A DNA stretch of 64,000 nucleotides from Huntiella abstrusa (lineage: Eukaryota > Ascomycota > Sordariomycetes > Microascales > Ceratocystidaceae), in the NCBI GenBank assembly GCA_025685495.1, contig JAJNMT010000270.1, positions 186,001 through 250,000 of the forward strand. The letters run 5' to 3'. The position numbers and the translations under genes were made by a program. Position 1 is the stretch's first letter. Each line of letters starts with the position of its first letter. Shown in pieces: positions 1 to 11,838 of the stretch. The notes beneath the pieces are model-generated. The model did not search any database and was not told the origin of the DNA. It worked only from the letters and a program-made list of their open reading frames with translations.

Positions 1-648
1 GGTCAATAAGTGAAATACCGGCACTGACCGAGATTGGTTCATGGGAGGTAAAGGTACGTGGTTGTTCTAGACCAGAGGCTGCCTGTGTAACGGTACCACG
101 AATTGGTGAATGACATGGATTTCATGGGAGGAGACTCCCCCCCCCTGAGGCCTAAAGCGGTGAAAGTAGGATAGAACTGGTGACGAAAGGGGATGGTTTT
201 GGTGACGCTTTTTTTCTGTTTTTGGGTTTAGTGGTGGCTGGTGTCTTGGTGGGAGTTCTCAGCGGGACAGGGTATGTATGGTGAGGAACGGAGGGGAGCG
301 GAGGCGATGGGCGGAGGGTGGAGGGCGGAAAGTGGAAAGTGGAAAGTGACATCCGGGAGGTGGGGTGGGGGGTGGTTGTAGAGGAGTAGGGTTCTGAAGG
401 GGAGGAAGCTTGGATTGCGGTTGGTGATGGTGATGGTGATGGTGGTTTTTGAGGTGGTAGGGTTGGGTTCTGGAATAGGTATGTAGGGTAGATAGGAAGA
501 TGGGATATCGGAGACTCGGGAGGGGTGGTTATTTCTGATCCGTTGTGGTGAGAATAGTAGACCGGCGAAGCTGAAGATTCGGGAGTATGTAGATGTCTTG
601 GGTTGTCGAGGTATAAATGTCTTGTGAATGTCTCGTGATGGGGAGTTT

Positions 649-664
649 CTATCTATCTATCTAT
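649..664. repeat. CTAT tetranucleotide microsatellite
   Basis: Four perfect CTAT units in non-coding DNA. A second four-unit CTAT/ATCT tract lies at 6881-6896. Confidence 0.85.
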
Positions 665-1585
665 GTACGATGTGCAATGAAAGGTTGTTTTCGGGGTATC
701 GGCGGCGGTGAAGTGCCTTGCTAGACTAGGGCGGTGTTGGGATCGTTCAGCTGGGGAGGGGTGGATTGTCAAAATGGTTCTTGATACAGGGTGTTTTACC
801 CCTGTTGAGACTGTGCGTGCGTGCGTTAGTTCATGGTGACGTCGTTGGTGTCTTTGTATGTATGTATGTAGGTACGTACAGACATAGTCATGAGAAGTTG
901 ATTTAAGCGGTCCTCGTAGCTGACGGTTTATTGTGGTGGTGGTGGGAAGATATGATACCCCAGGTTTAGAAACCCTAGCTGGAGTGTCCTACAGAAGTAC
1001 ATGGCTATAGAGCTGGAGGGGCCCTTGTCGTGATTTGATTCAGCTTTTGTAGATTTGTGGATGAAGAAAGCGGAGATGCTGATCTTGTAGATTGATAGAT
1101 GGAGTTATGCATATAAAGTCCTGGGTATGTACATATCTTTTTTTCGTTTACTAAGCCAAGTAGGGGTGTCTTTGAATCAAGAAGGGTGTGTAGTGGGAAC
1201 CCTTTTCAGACGGGTTTGGTGGAGATTGTACATATGTACTTAATCGACGTAGTCATTTTCCCAATTGCTCACTAACACAAGGTTCCTCTTAAATGAAAAA
1301 ACCAAGAATTGTTAAGTGTCATGCACGTATGTATGTACATATGTACGCACGGGCGGTGAATGGATTGGGAATCTAACAAGATAACCCAATTTGTCGTCAT
1401 ACGGACAATTAGCAAAGGATGAATGAATTTCCACGCCAGAGGGAGGCCCTTTGCCGACCGGATCATCGGAGCGGAATGGGAATGTGTGATTTGGTTTGGT
1501 GACGAGGTGAGTGGTTGTTGGAAGCGAGGACTTGGTTGTTTTGGAAAGGGCCGGTCAGGTTTGTTTTGTGGGGAGGGGTATTTAG

Positions 1586-1618
1586 GTATGTATGTATGTA
1601 TGTACGTGCATATGTACG
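1586..1618. repeat. TATG/GTAC-rich simple tract
   Basis: About 33 bases of TATG units passing into GTACGTGCATATGTACG, which is partly self-complementary. Related tracts lie at 855-882 and 1327-1348. Confidence 0.75.
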
Positions 1619-2294
1619 TTTGAGCAAATGAAGTACATGAGGTATCACAGAGGCTGGACATTACCGAGTGATGATACATACGTAGTAGATAGTTTAGGTA
1701 GTTGTCCTGTTTAAGAGTAGAGGGAAAGAAGAGTCATGACGATGATAAGATGAAGTATCCATGTATAAGGATGTATGTACTTGGATACTTTCAACGCCAA
1801 GACTAAGAGTTCATGAAGAATCCCCCACTAATCAATCCCAAAAAGGCATAAATAAGAAAGTCCTTCTAAATGACATACATATACTGAGAAAACAGGTACC
1901 TCAGAGTCCCATGGTTTCTGATGTATCTAGTAGTTTTGAGGCTAACTTTGTTGGATTTATTACCTAAACTGGTGTTTCTGGACCAGAGATTATATAGTTT
2001 TGATAGTTTATTTTCCTTTTTCCTTCTAAAAAGTGTGGTTGGTTGGTAGAGGGTAGCACGGAATCATGGAAGCTTGTGTATAGCCACTTAGACAGCTGGA
2101 TGACGGACGATTGATGGAATCTTTTCATATTTGGTACTCGAGTTTTCTTTATAAGAAGGGACAGGACGGGAAGTTTTGGAGTTTTGTCCTCGGAAGTATT
2201 GGTATTGTACATATATCTCATTATCCTTTTCATATCTGTCTATCTCTATACATATACAAAATCCTCAAGAAACAAAACCCTTTCACCAACAAAA

Positions 2295-2615
2295 ATGCCC
2301 GCATACTTCGCTTTCGACTCTATCCAAGCTACCGGCTACATTGGCGAAACTATCACCATAAGCTGCACCGATACAACCAATAGTCCAGACACCGGCATCG
2401 TGGCCACCGCTACCTTTCGAGATCCCAATGGTCAAGTCTATAGTCATTCTATGCAAACTATAGGCTACTCGCCTGCTGCGTTCTCGATTGACTTGTACTT
2501 ATCTATCCCCGGGGACTGGGAGATTAAGATTATGTTCTTGGAGATGATTCCCGAGGGCACTGCGTTGGAGGTGCAGTCTACGATTTCCAAGTTTGTTACC
2601 GTGTTTGAGAGGTGA
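2295..2615 (+). CDS. Small hypothetical protein, probable beta-rich fold
   Basis: An intronless frame encodes 106 residues. The start chosen is the ATG at 2295, which follows an A-rich context (ACCAACAAAA) favourable for fungal initiation; the frame is open about 37 codons further upstream, but without another likely start. I do not recognise a family. The sequence has alternating polar and hydrophobic stretches, two Gly/Thr-rich turns (GETITISC near residue 17, DPNGQVY near 43) and no signal peptide or membrane segment, which suggests a compact beta-sandwich of the immunoglobulin-like type; that fold is inference. It stands alone in several kilobases of non-coding DNA. Its balanced composition, unlike the low-complexity frames around it, is the main reason to call it a gene. 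Confidence 0.55.
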   Translation: MPAYFAFDSIQATGYIGETITISCTDTTNSPDTGIVATATFRDPNGQVYSHSMQTIGYSPAAFSIDLYLSIPGDWEIKIMFLEMIPEGTALEVQSTISKFVTVFER

Positions 2616-4145
2616 TCTTGTGGTGGCTCTGATGAGGCGTGTTTCTTTTGTTCGTTTTGTTTGCTTTACTTCCTAGATATTCGCTCTACAGCCGAAAAAT
2701 ACTTCAACTATATAACAGTATCTAACTTCAATATACGGAACTTGATGATACCCCACATGTTTGTCTATTTCATGATTAGTGATCAGTCACTTGATAACCA
2801 CACATCATCGTCACTCACAAAGAAAACTGTCCGTCTTTCCCAAATTCCCACATTCTTCATCTAAACCACGTGCCAACAAAAAGCAAACCCCGATTCTTCA
2901 GGACAACTCCTAGAAACTAACCCACTACCAACAAACGAACAAAAGGAATCCACTAATGCCATTTTGATCTTGTGTTTCTTCCTACTATCCTTCTTCTCGG
3001 GAACTCAAATCTCGCCCCCCCCCCCGTAACCGGCCAGTGTCCGTCTGTCATAGTTACCCATTACGTCTATCTATGTATCTACAACAATCACGGACCTTTT
3101 GAGACCTTCTAAGCCACCTTTTCTTGCCTCCGAGGGAATGTCTTCCTCCTGCAGCCTTTCATGACGAAATAATGAAGTGCATATCGTGGATTTCGAGAGC
3201 CGAGGGAGGTGTACGACTTGACCGTTTCTTTTGAAGGCTTCTTGTTATAGGATCTGGAAATATATACCTGTTAGATGTGAGCCGCTTGTCACTTGCACTT
3301 GCACTTGGACTTCGACACTTCGCCTAACACAAGGATGGAAAATTCAAACATCTGACCAAAGGCGGGGTTCTCAAGTACCAGACGACGCCATAGAAGGAGT
3401 CAACAAGGACATGGAACACTCCGTAATGCAAGTCCATGGACAAAGGAGGGGGTCTTCTTTACCCTCGACACTGTAATCGTCCTGATATAGCAGGGAGACA
3501 CCCTGTCTTGATGAACTGAACTATGCAGTGAATCCTGGTGGACACTCAACCATTACGTTTAGGGTCTGAGTTATGAGTTAGGTAGGACAGGGCTAATTTG
3601 TGCTAGATACTTTATAAGTTATGCTTACAAGGCTGTACCGAAGACTCGGAGACGTCATGGATAAAAAGAGGGATATATGGATATAGGATAAAGCGGAGAC
3701 AAACATGTTAGTTAGGATTCTCTCGGGTCAGTTTCTCTTGTAGTTGGAAGAACGGGATCGTGAAGGGCACTTATGACGATGGTGAAGCCGGTTTTTGTCG
3801 GACGGAGAGCGGGACTAGGACGGGGTAGTCATGAGGACAAGACCAAAAATATCAGCATATTATCAATCCTTTTTAGTCGTTTTTTATACTGTGGTAGGAA
3901 AGCTTGGCTTGCTATGTGGAATATTGATGTCCAAGCCTAACCAGCCGAGCTGACAAGGAAGTTTGATGTCGGAGGTCGAGTGACTTGGGATGTCACAGAT
4001 GGACGGTATCACGGGGGAGGGGGACAGGTCACATCATATCATGGTGTTTTGTACATGTCTGTATGTGAGAGGGTGTTGGTGTCTTTTTTGTTCATGTGGC
4101 TTAGCTGACATGGTTTGTGGTTGGTGCCAGCAGAGTGGGTGATCT

Positions 4146-4199
4146 GTACGATATATACATATATGTGTGTACACATACATCTCTGTACACATACATGTA
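4146..4199. repeat. Self-complementary ATAC/TGTACAC tract
   Basis: A 54-base stretch made of GTACG, ATATATACATATATGTGTGT and two copies of TGTACACATACAT about 20 bases apart. It could form an imperfect hairpin. It lies in non-coding DNA. Confidence 0.6.
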
Positions 4200-6880
4200 A
4201 ACCAAGGCTAAACCAAGACAACACTACCGTTAAACACTTTCAACGCCTTGTCTAGAACCCACCATCTCGTCTGCATCTCTCCACCGCACCACCGTAGTCC
4301 AACCAATCACTCGCACCAAAAAGATACACCCTTTCCCGTTTGTGGCAAAAAGATGCCCCACTGGGATACCCCAAAGCGGCCACACGATGATACCTCCTCC
4401 GGGCAAAAAAACGACCACGGACGAGGAACTCGAAAAGCCAATGGGATCGGTGGGGCTGTAAGGATCGAGTGATGGTAAGGAGGGACACCGTAACTGCATT
4501 GTCATGGTACCATCCTATTCAAGACTCGACCAAAGAAGGATAAACTTGACAAGTGACTTGTCTGAAGGAGGCTTGGAAGGAGTTACAGTGCTGCTGGGAA
4601 CTTTACCGAGTGGGAGATGCCTGGCTCGGTAGATGAGTAATGGACACAGTGGAAATACTCTGAGTTTGAAGTAACTGACCAGTCGGATATGATGGATTTG
4701 TACCGGTGAATACGCCCTGGTTCCAATGTGTCAGCAATGTCACCCGCAAAGGTAACAACAATAGTCATGAGCCGCCAAAACAGGCCATTAAGGCTTAATC
4801 CCCCTTTCTTTCAGCTCATGACAAGTATACTCAAAAACCCTTTCCAACCAAGCCCAAAAGAATAAAACACTCATCCGAACGGAACCTCGTCCAAGAACAC
4901 CTAGGTCAACGGGCCTTGTTAAGAAACCTACATACATAGTAAACCAGGTAGGAACCCGGGGTCGTAACGAAAGGCCCGTGAGCAACCCGGATGCCGTCAT
5001 CTTTCCTGGGTTTTTGTTGAGGGAGTCTTTGGAGATGGGTAGGAATGGTTTCTGTCGATCAAGTGGGCGTTTCTGTGCGTCGATGAGATCGGTTTGGCTC
5101 GGAAGCATCCGACGGGGTCTTTGTGTATGGAAAGGGGGCGGACGGGGGGCCTACGGTTACGGAAAGATTGTGATTGTGAGGAAAAGATGACGAGTCACTT
5201 GGAGGGATATGAGGTCAGTTGGTCTATATGTATATTTGTATAGTGTGATGACTGGGTAAAGAGCGAAGAGAGCGGGGAGGAAGACCTTGGAAGGGAGGCC
5301 TCATACTGGAAGGACAACGAATGAACGGAGGGGTTGTTGTCTTTCCCCCTTTTTATCCATCCATCCCACTAATCTGGGAGTGGTATCTGATGCAAGTAAT
5401 GCAAGTAGGAGTCGGTATAGTAAGCTTGACTAAACACAAAGCACATGTACATACATATATGCTATCATACTATATCAACAACAGCCACATAAATCCAGAA
5501 AGTAAATCGACCGCTCCAGTTTTTTCTTCCATCCCCTAAGCGAACCAAGTAATTTTCATCAAAAACAGTCCTGTATAAAATAACTCTTCTCTACTTGTTC
5601 GTCCACGTCCACCATTTTATACATATATGCGTCAGTCAACTTTTCCCAAGCCCCCAATAAGAGAGAACAAAACGAAAAGTCACCGGCAAAAGTGGTCCCC
5701 AGCTATTAACTAGACGGATGGATATATGCATGGCATGACAAGGCATGGGGTTTATTACATAGAAAATCCCTTTTTTTCTCTCGTGCTCCGCTTGCAGATG
5801 CTGTAAAATCCGCTTGGTAACAGACGCCCCACCAGACCATGGCAAAAAACAACCGTCTAGTGGTCTTCTTTCCGTGCTCAGATATCAATACAAGTCAAGC
5901 CCTAATGACAATGATACAACTACTTGACTACACTACACTAAAAAACTAATTCCCGCCGAGGAATTACGCTCTGGCCAAAAAAATACCCGTCGAGCATGTA
6001 CTATACTCCACTAAAAAGTCTTGTCAATACATCCATACAGATACATCCCACGACGGACTTCTTCAAAGCCAAAGTCGGCCCTGTCCTCATCTCTGCGGTT
6101 GGATCGACCCTGAAGAGATACCTTTTATCCCAGACTTCTCAATCGGGTGCTGTCGCTTGTGAGGCGACGTTCAAACCTTTGTCATACCTTACCACTGCAT
6201 CAAGATGGTCTTTAACGTTGCATGTGATTAGTCATCTGGATAGTCGGACGACACCGGGAGAGAAGGAGGTTACGGAATAGAAGATGGGTATATAAGTAGG
6301 TACGTACGTGGAATTGATGACGAAGGAGATTGTTGGTTCTGGAGGCTTTTTGACTTGTCATGTATTTGTCTGGCGAAACTGCGTCGTCCGAAATGGTAAC
6401 TTTGGGCTAGGACTGTCCCCATTGATCAAGACAGGATGGTGGGCCTTTGTTGGATCTGCTTGTGCTAGGGAACTAGCGTGAAGTTGACAATGGCCCAGGA
6501 ATAAATGCCAAGTATTAATTGCACCATCCCTCCGTCAGCAAGCCATGCCAGAAAATCAATCAATCTGGCCTCACAGGAAGCCCGCCGTAAGAAAGCACAT
6601 ACATATTGTAAACACATATATACGTATCAAGGTCGGGCTTGGTGCAGTGTCAATACTCGCCGGTCAGACAATATAACTCCACCGCCACTGGCATGCCACA
6701 TCACCAAGGCATCCGGCTCGCATAGGCGATACACGGCCGTGAGACGCCGTCATGCATAACAACGTCATTGGGTTATGACCTATTTGCATTGTTGCCTTGT
6801 GTCGGATTCAGAACGTGGTGAAGGATCAAGACACCCCCGAGCCGTCTGTAAGAACAAGACTACAACCAAAATCAGGTATA

Positions 6881-6955
6881 ATCTATCTATCTATCTACAT
6901 ATGTAGGCTTAAGGAATATCCATCTACATATATGTACACACACACGTACATACGT
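6881..6955. repeat. CTAT microsatellite plus TACATATGTA tracts
   Basis: Four ATCT units are followed by CTACATATGTAG, which is a perfect palindrome, then by a second TACATATATGTACAC tract with CACA and GTACATACGT ends. Non-coding. Confidence 0.65.
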
Positions 6956-7552
6956 CACCCATCCCAAAAGTTGCCAATACATCTCGTTAACCCGCGGCTG
7001 ATGGAGATCTTCCGCACCAGTCACCCAACATGACAACATGAACACGGACGGCCCTTCAAACCTTTGTACACCAGACCACCATTCCCAAGGCACTGCGTGT
7101 GTCAACGTACACTCTTTCTCCTTTTAGCCACCCCCATGCATACACACATACAATCCTTGATTGTTTGCCCCCACCGATTGTAACCCTAGCCCGGGACGTG
7201 AGGAGAAGGTGAATACGACACACACAGACGCCGGATAATTCTAACCCGGTTCGTGGTACGGACGTGAGTGCGGGTGGAAAGGGTTACATTTTTTGAAAAG
7301 GGTAGTATGGAGAAATAGGAAGTTTGATGCGCTTAGGGTGGGTGGAGTACTATTGGGGAGCGATTAAACGGGGCCGGTTGCATGAACAAGAGGATGTCAA
7401 GGAGAGAGAGAAAGACGGGGCCGATTCGGAGACCAGCAAGTGAACAAGAGTAAGGACTTGAGAAACAATACTATATCAAAGACTATATCAAAGACTAAAA
7501 CAAAAAAAGTACACAGGGTATAACCATAACACCACCCATCCCATCACGCCCC

Positions 7553-10149
7553 TCAAAACTTCTCACTAACATAATACATATCCGCAAACCAGTCAAAGTC
7601 ACTCGTAAAGTCAATAGCCAAAGCCTCATTAGGAAGCTGTTGTGCCGCCATCATAGCCGGAGCCTGCGTCTGCATCGGTGCCTGTCCCGCCAACCCCACC
7701 TGCGCTTGTTGCACCGCCTGATTTGCTTCAAACGCACTATCCGCCGGCGTCATCACACCTGCACCAGAATTGGCTTGTGGTGATAAATGACCTTCCCAGG
7801 CTTTCCGCATCATCTGGAGTGGTCGACAACTACGAGAGAAGATGTCGAAACCGGGGGTATCCACGACAAACCCTGCAGCCGTGGGGACAGCGAGGAGGTT
7901 CTGCTCAATACGACTTATGACGCTGAGGACATCTAGTGTTTGACGTACATAGTTACGATCCCACCCGCTGTCGTCCACAGTCGATAACTTACACAGGATA
8001 CAACAATTACGGAACATTTGACACCATAATGTGAAGGGAAGACTGGTGTACACTTCAAGTGGTAACTGGAAAAACAGATCGAACCAGTTTCGCACGGCAT
8101 TGAAGCAACGAGTCAAAGCCTGGATACGTTCATTGTTGATCCAAGTTTCCCCTAATGCCGGATCCCAACAGCCAATTTCGTTGACCGTCATTTCCGCCAT
8201 ACTAATAGCAGACCGAATGGCATCTAAGAATGTTAGTATATCATCACATGGAAATACAACCCAAAAAACACTTACAATGATCAAGGTCGTGTTGAGGAAT
8301 CATGTTCTTGATCTCCGTTAACCGTCCGTTAAGCATACGGTACTGCATAGTGCGCATCATAGTGGTAAGCTCACCACCACCATATTCACTAATATCCCGT
8401 GTAACTCTGATAGCATCTTCGGCAATCAACTGACTTTTCACCATAACAGCCAAAACCACATCATTGGGTGCTTGTCTCTTTTGCCATAAATCATCAAGCA
8501 TACTCTCCATGGCAGGCGTCCATTTCATACCCTGCATAGATCCAACATGCAGGAACGACGTTTGCGTACAAGTCAGGTAGTATAACCCCAGCGTCGCCCG
8601 CTTTTCATCCATATCTCTATCCGAAAAAGATCGAGCCGAAGCCTGATTATCACCTATCGGCGTGGGTGCCGAAGGAGAACTCCCATCAGACTGTGGTCTG
8701 TTCATTGTAATCACAAATAACATAGCCATGGCCATATGTGAATACAAACACATGAATTGCTTCACATTTTTGTGAATCTGATAGTTGCTCCATGCCAAGT
8801 ACACCAACAATCCTTGCAACATATCCAACGACGATTCCTGCTCCTGGAGAATCCGCTGTCCCACAACCTCGCGGAAAATACCCCCAAGTTCCAGGTGTTG
8901 TGACGCCGTCTTACATCCAACAATCAATATAGTCAGCCACAAGAATGGCCGTTCTGACCGAACTCGCGAAGCGGGAACATTTGGTGGGATATAGATAAAA
9001 GGGAAATATGTCGACTTTTCCGTACGGAAATGCGTGAGCATCATTTCTTCCTGTTGTGGGGTGAAATGAGTCGGTAGCCATCTGGGAACTTCATTGGCGA
9101 CATGTGGCGTTTTGTAGTTTTCTTGGAGCGAAGTAGAGATGAATTCCTTGGCTGGGTTGAAAATATTAGGCATAGCAACTCTATTCGGTGTAGAGGCCTC
9201 ACTTGTGGTGGATGGTGGTGGCGGCGGCTGTGGTTGCGGTGCCATGAAAGAACTTTGCGGTTGTGAATATCCCTGTATCGGTATTGTCGGCATTGCCTGT
9301 GGTGGAGGAACCGTACCAAACGGCGCAAATGATCGGCTCATATTATGAGCCTCATTCCCATTGGTCGGTGGAAGTTGCTGATGTTGATGTTGTGGTGTAG
9401 GATTCCGTGGCACTGGCAAGCGATGGTACGACGTTGGACCCGTCTGGTGTTCCGATCTCTGTGAAGATTGTATGTGGTGTGCGGATGAGGCCGAGGCACT
9501 AGCCTCCGCCAAATCTTCGAGAGTAGCACGACCTGGAGAGAGCGCTACATTGATAGTATGGGGAGCAGTTAACCCTGGGGGACTAGGCGCAGATGTATCT
9601 GTCGCTGCGTTGGTTTCCGATGGCGGTGGGCCGTCGGGGGCGGAAGTAGATGTCGCTTCGGGAACGGCTCCGGATTTTTGTTGAAGTAGATTAACCAGAT
9701 TGTCGAGTTTTTCTTCTAACACGGCGCGCGACGATGCGCGGGGTCCTGTTGCGCGTTTGCGCACACCGGTGGATGGTGGCCGACTACATGCTTTATGCAA
9801 TCGCGAACATCTAAATTGAGGCGAATGATTAACCACATGTCCAAATACAACCAAAACTACGATTGACGAGATCGACCAAAGATTTTATGCTAATCGCGAT
9901 CGATTAACTCAAATACCGCATGTCCATTACAAATACACCAAGGACTCACCTCTGGCATTTCCCAGAATCCGGTGGGAGCATACATTTGCGTTTTGTCTTG
10001 ACACATTCCGCGCACGCCTTCCCATACGGCGCGGGAAGATACGCATCATTAGGGTGTGTCGCCATTGTGCCAGAAGACCCAGCAGATCCGGCGACACTAG
10101 ATTCTGTCTTAACGATGCCCCCAGGTGACGCCACTTGCGGTGAAGTCAT
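7553..10149 (-). CDS. Zn2Cys6 fungal transcription factor
   Basis: Predicted nuclear DNA-binding regulator of about 801 residues in three exons: 9950-10149, 8276-9810 and 7553-8223. The introns (139 and 52 nt) begin GTGAGT and GTAAGT; the second has a TACTAAC branch site. Joining exons 1 and 2 rebuilds one zinc cluster, CAECVKTKRKC then CQRCSRLHKAC, near residues 46-75, with the split inside an Arg codon. A basic Arg/Lys stretch and a short dimerisation-like heptad region (LEEKLDNLVNLL) follow, then a Pro/Gln-rich low-complexity linker and a helical middle region typical of fungal regulators. The start is the first ATG available: the frame stays open upstream to about 10338 and beyond but has no ATG, so a longer protein would need an unseen upstream exon. 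Target genes are unknown; neighbours give no clue. Confidence 0.85.
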
Positions 10150-10860
10150 TGAGCCGCCAACCTGGCGATGGTGCGGAATTTCAGAATACTGGGGATTGTC
10201 GACAAAGTCTTGCGACTGCTCAGTGTGTATTGAGTCGGGAGATATAGACGGATTGTCGGGTTCAGGCAGGAAAAACAGTCGAATTGTGGCTTCGGGGTCA
10301 GACACGGGAGCCGCGTTGAATTGATGTGAGGAATCCACGGTGGGCGGATTGTTCGGCTGTACTCGCCGGAGGGTTGATTTCCAAAAAAGAAGAAGGGTTT
10401 GTTGGGTTAAATGGGGTGGGTAGGGGCACGAGCGGAGTTGTGTAAGAAGTCGGTGCGGATTATGTTATGTGTGTGAGTTTAGGTCTTGGCGTGAAAACTA
10501 GGGATTCAATTAGAATACGCGGTATTTGGAAGGTATGTACAATCAGTAGATGATTATCGGATGGACGAAAATAGGGTGTAACGCCCTGAAATACAGAGGT
10601 AAAGAAACCCAAGATTGTTAATGTAGGCGAAAAAAGGAAAAAAATATAAAATGGTACTCTATAAAGTGTAAAATGGCACAAAATGGAAGCGGATTTGAGA
10701 AAAGTGACTAGTTTCTGAGGCTCTAGCCGATAAAATAGGAAGCAAGAAAACCAAACCACCAGGAACTCGCGCGAGAAAGGTAATCCCGAATTCTTTTGTA
10801 CTACTTTCCACTAGGCGACCCCACGACACCACCACTCAAAACGAAGCAAGAAAAAAACGT
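10150..10860 (-). promoter_or_regulatory. ATG-free 5' leader of the Zn2Cys6 gene
   Basis: Reading the minus strand, no ATG occurs in any frame over 711 nt upstream of the start at 10149. About 11 would be expected by chance. This suggests a long transcribed leader kept free of upstream starts. A pyrimidine-rich tract ending ACAG near 10362 resembles a 3' splice site with TTTAAC upstream, so part of the leader could be intronic; I found no good matching donor. Confidence 0.5.
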
Positions 10861-11838
10861 CATCCATCAACCAAAAAGTGAGAAAACAGAAAAGTGTGAG
10901 AAGCCATCCAAGTACCTACTCCCCATGTAATCCCAAGAAGCCCGCAAGAACTCAAAGTCCCCGTTTCCGCCCCCGACACGGCCACAGTAAGCGGCTCTTT
11001 GACAAAAGTGGCAGTCATGATAATGCGCTGGCTGCTTACTCACCCCGACAGGTCCGATATGCGGGACCCCGTGCTTATCGTATAGCTATGCGAGAGTCTG
11101 AGACCCGTTCGTCCCGGCTGGTAGTTGACGATATTGGGGTGCGGTTATGAGGCTGGATTGTTTGGATTGCGATTTCCCTGGTCTGATAGGAGGGGCCTGG
11201 GGAGGTTTTGAGGGATTCTTTCTATTTGACGGTATGGCTGGATTGGGAAATGCTTGGTTGGATGTACCGTGTTGTAATGTATCATTTCGATAGGTGCCGA
11301 GAAGATTCAGGGCATGGTTGATGCGGAATCTTCATCTGTGTCGGTACTTTACTCTCTACATCATAAGTTAGATATGTATGTACATACATGTACACACACG
11401 AACACACACGTGTGCTGGATAATGAGAATTATCAGATTCAACATCCAAATAACCTTATCGTAACAAACTCCGACTTCCTAACAAACTGCATCCTCTTTAC
11501 AAAGCTGTACAACCCCACGGAACCGACCCACGCAAATCCCGCCGTTTAATAACCCGGTCTCTAGCCAACTCCAACCCCGTTCAACATCAATCGGGAACCC
11601 TTGTGTCCAGAAGAACCCTACATCTTACATTCATAGAGTATCATTCAAAACGTCATTTCATGGTTGGTTGACACAATACAGACACAAACAAGTCAGATAA
11701 ACTCAAAATAACAATCAATTCCGTCCATCATGAAATCCGGCCGTAACAACCCATGAATAATCCCAATACCATATGTAAATGCTAAAAAAACTAATGAAAT
11801 TCGTCACACACAAAGAAAATCTCTTTGAGACTCTTCGT
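10861..11838. other. Intergenic stretch
   Basis: Nothing gene-like seen. It holds the probable promoter of the transcription factor to the left and the 3' flank of the large membrane protein to the right, plus the palindromic tract at 11374-11389. Confidence 0.55.
11374..11389. repeat. 16-bp perfect palindrome ATGTATGTACATACAT
   Basis: Perfectly self-complementary. Its 14-bp core TGTATGTACATACA recurs exactly at 36686-36699, and near-matches lie elsewhere in intergenic DNA. Confidence 0.8.

Larger units (their letters stand above)
1..2294. other. Non-coding stretch with simple repeats
   Basis: I see no convincing gene here. Open frames are short, of low complexity and unlike fungal proteins. 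The plus strand of the first 600 bases is G-rich. Several TATG/CTAT-type simple tracts occur. The last 100 bases or so are A/C-rich and lead into the small gene at 2295, so they are probably its promoter and leader. Confidence 0.6.
2616..7552. other. Long non-coding stretch (4.9 kb)
   Basis: No gene seen. The open frames are short and repetitive or encode tyrosine/histidine-rich text from TACATA tracts. The stretch holds a run of 10 C at about 3017-3026, self-complementary TATG/CATA tracts (4146-4199, 5445-5465, 6600-6630, 6881-6955) and no recognisable transposon ends. The right end is the 3' flank of the minus-strand transcription factor gene. Confidence 0.55.
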
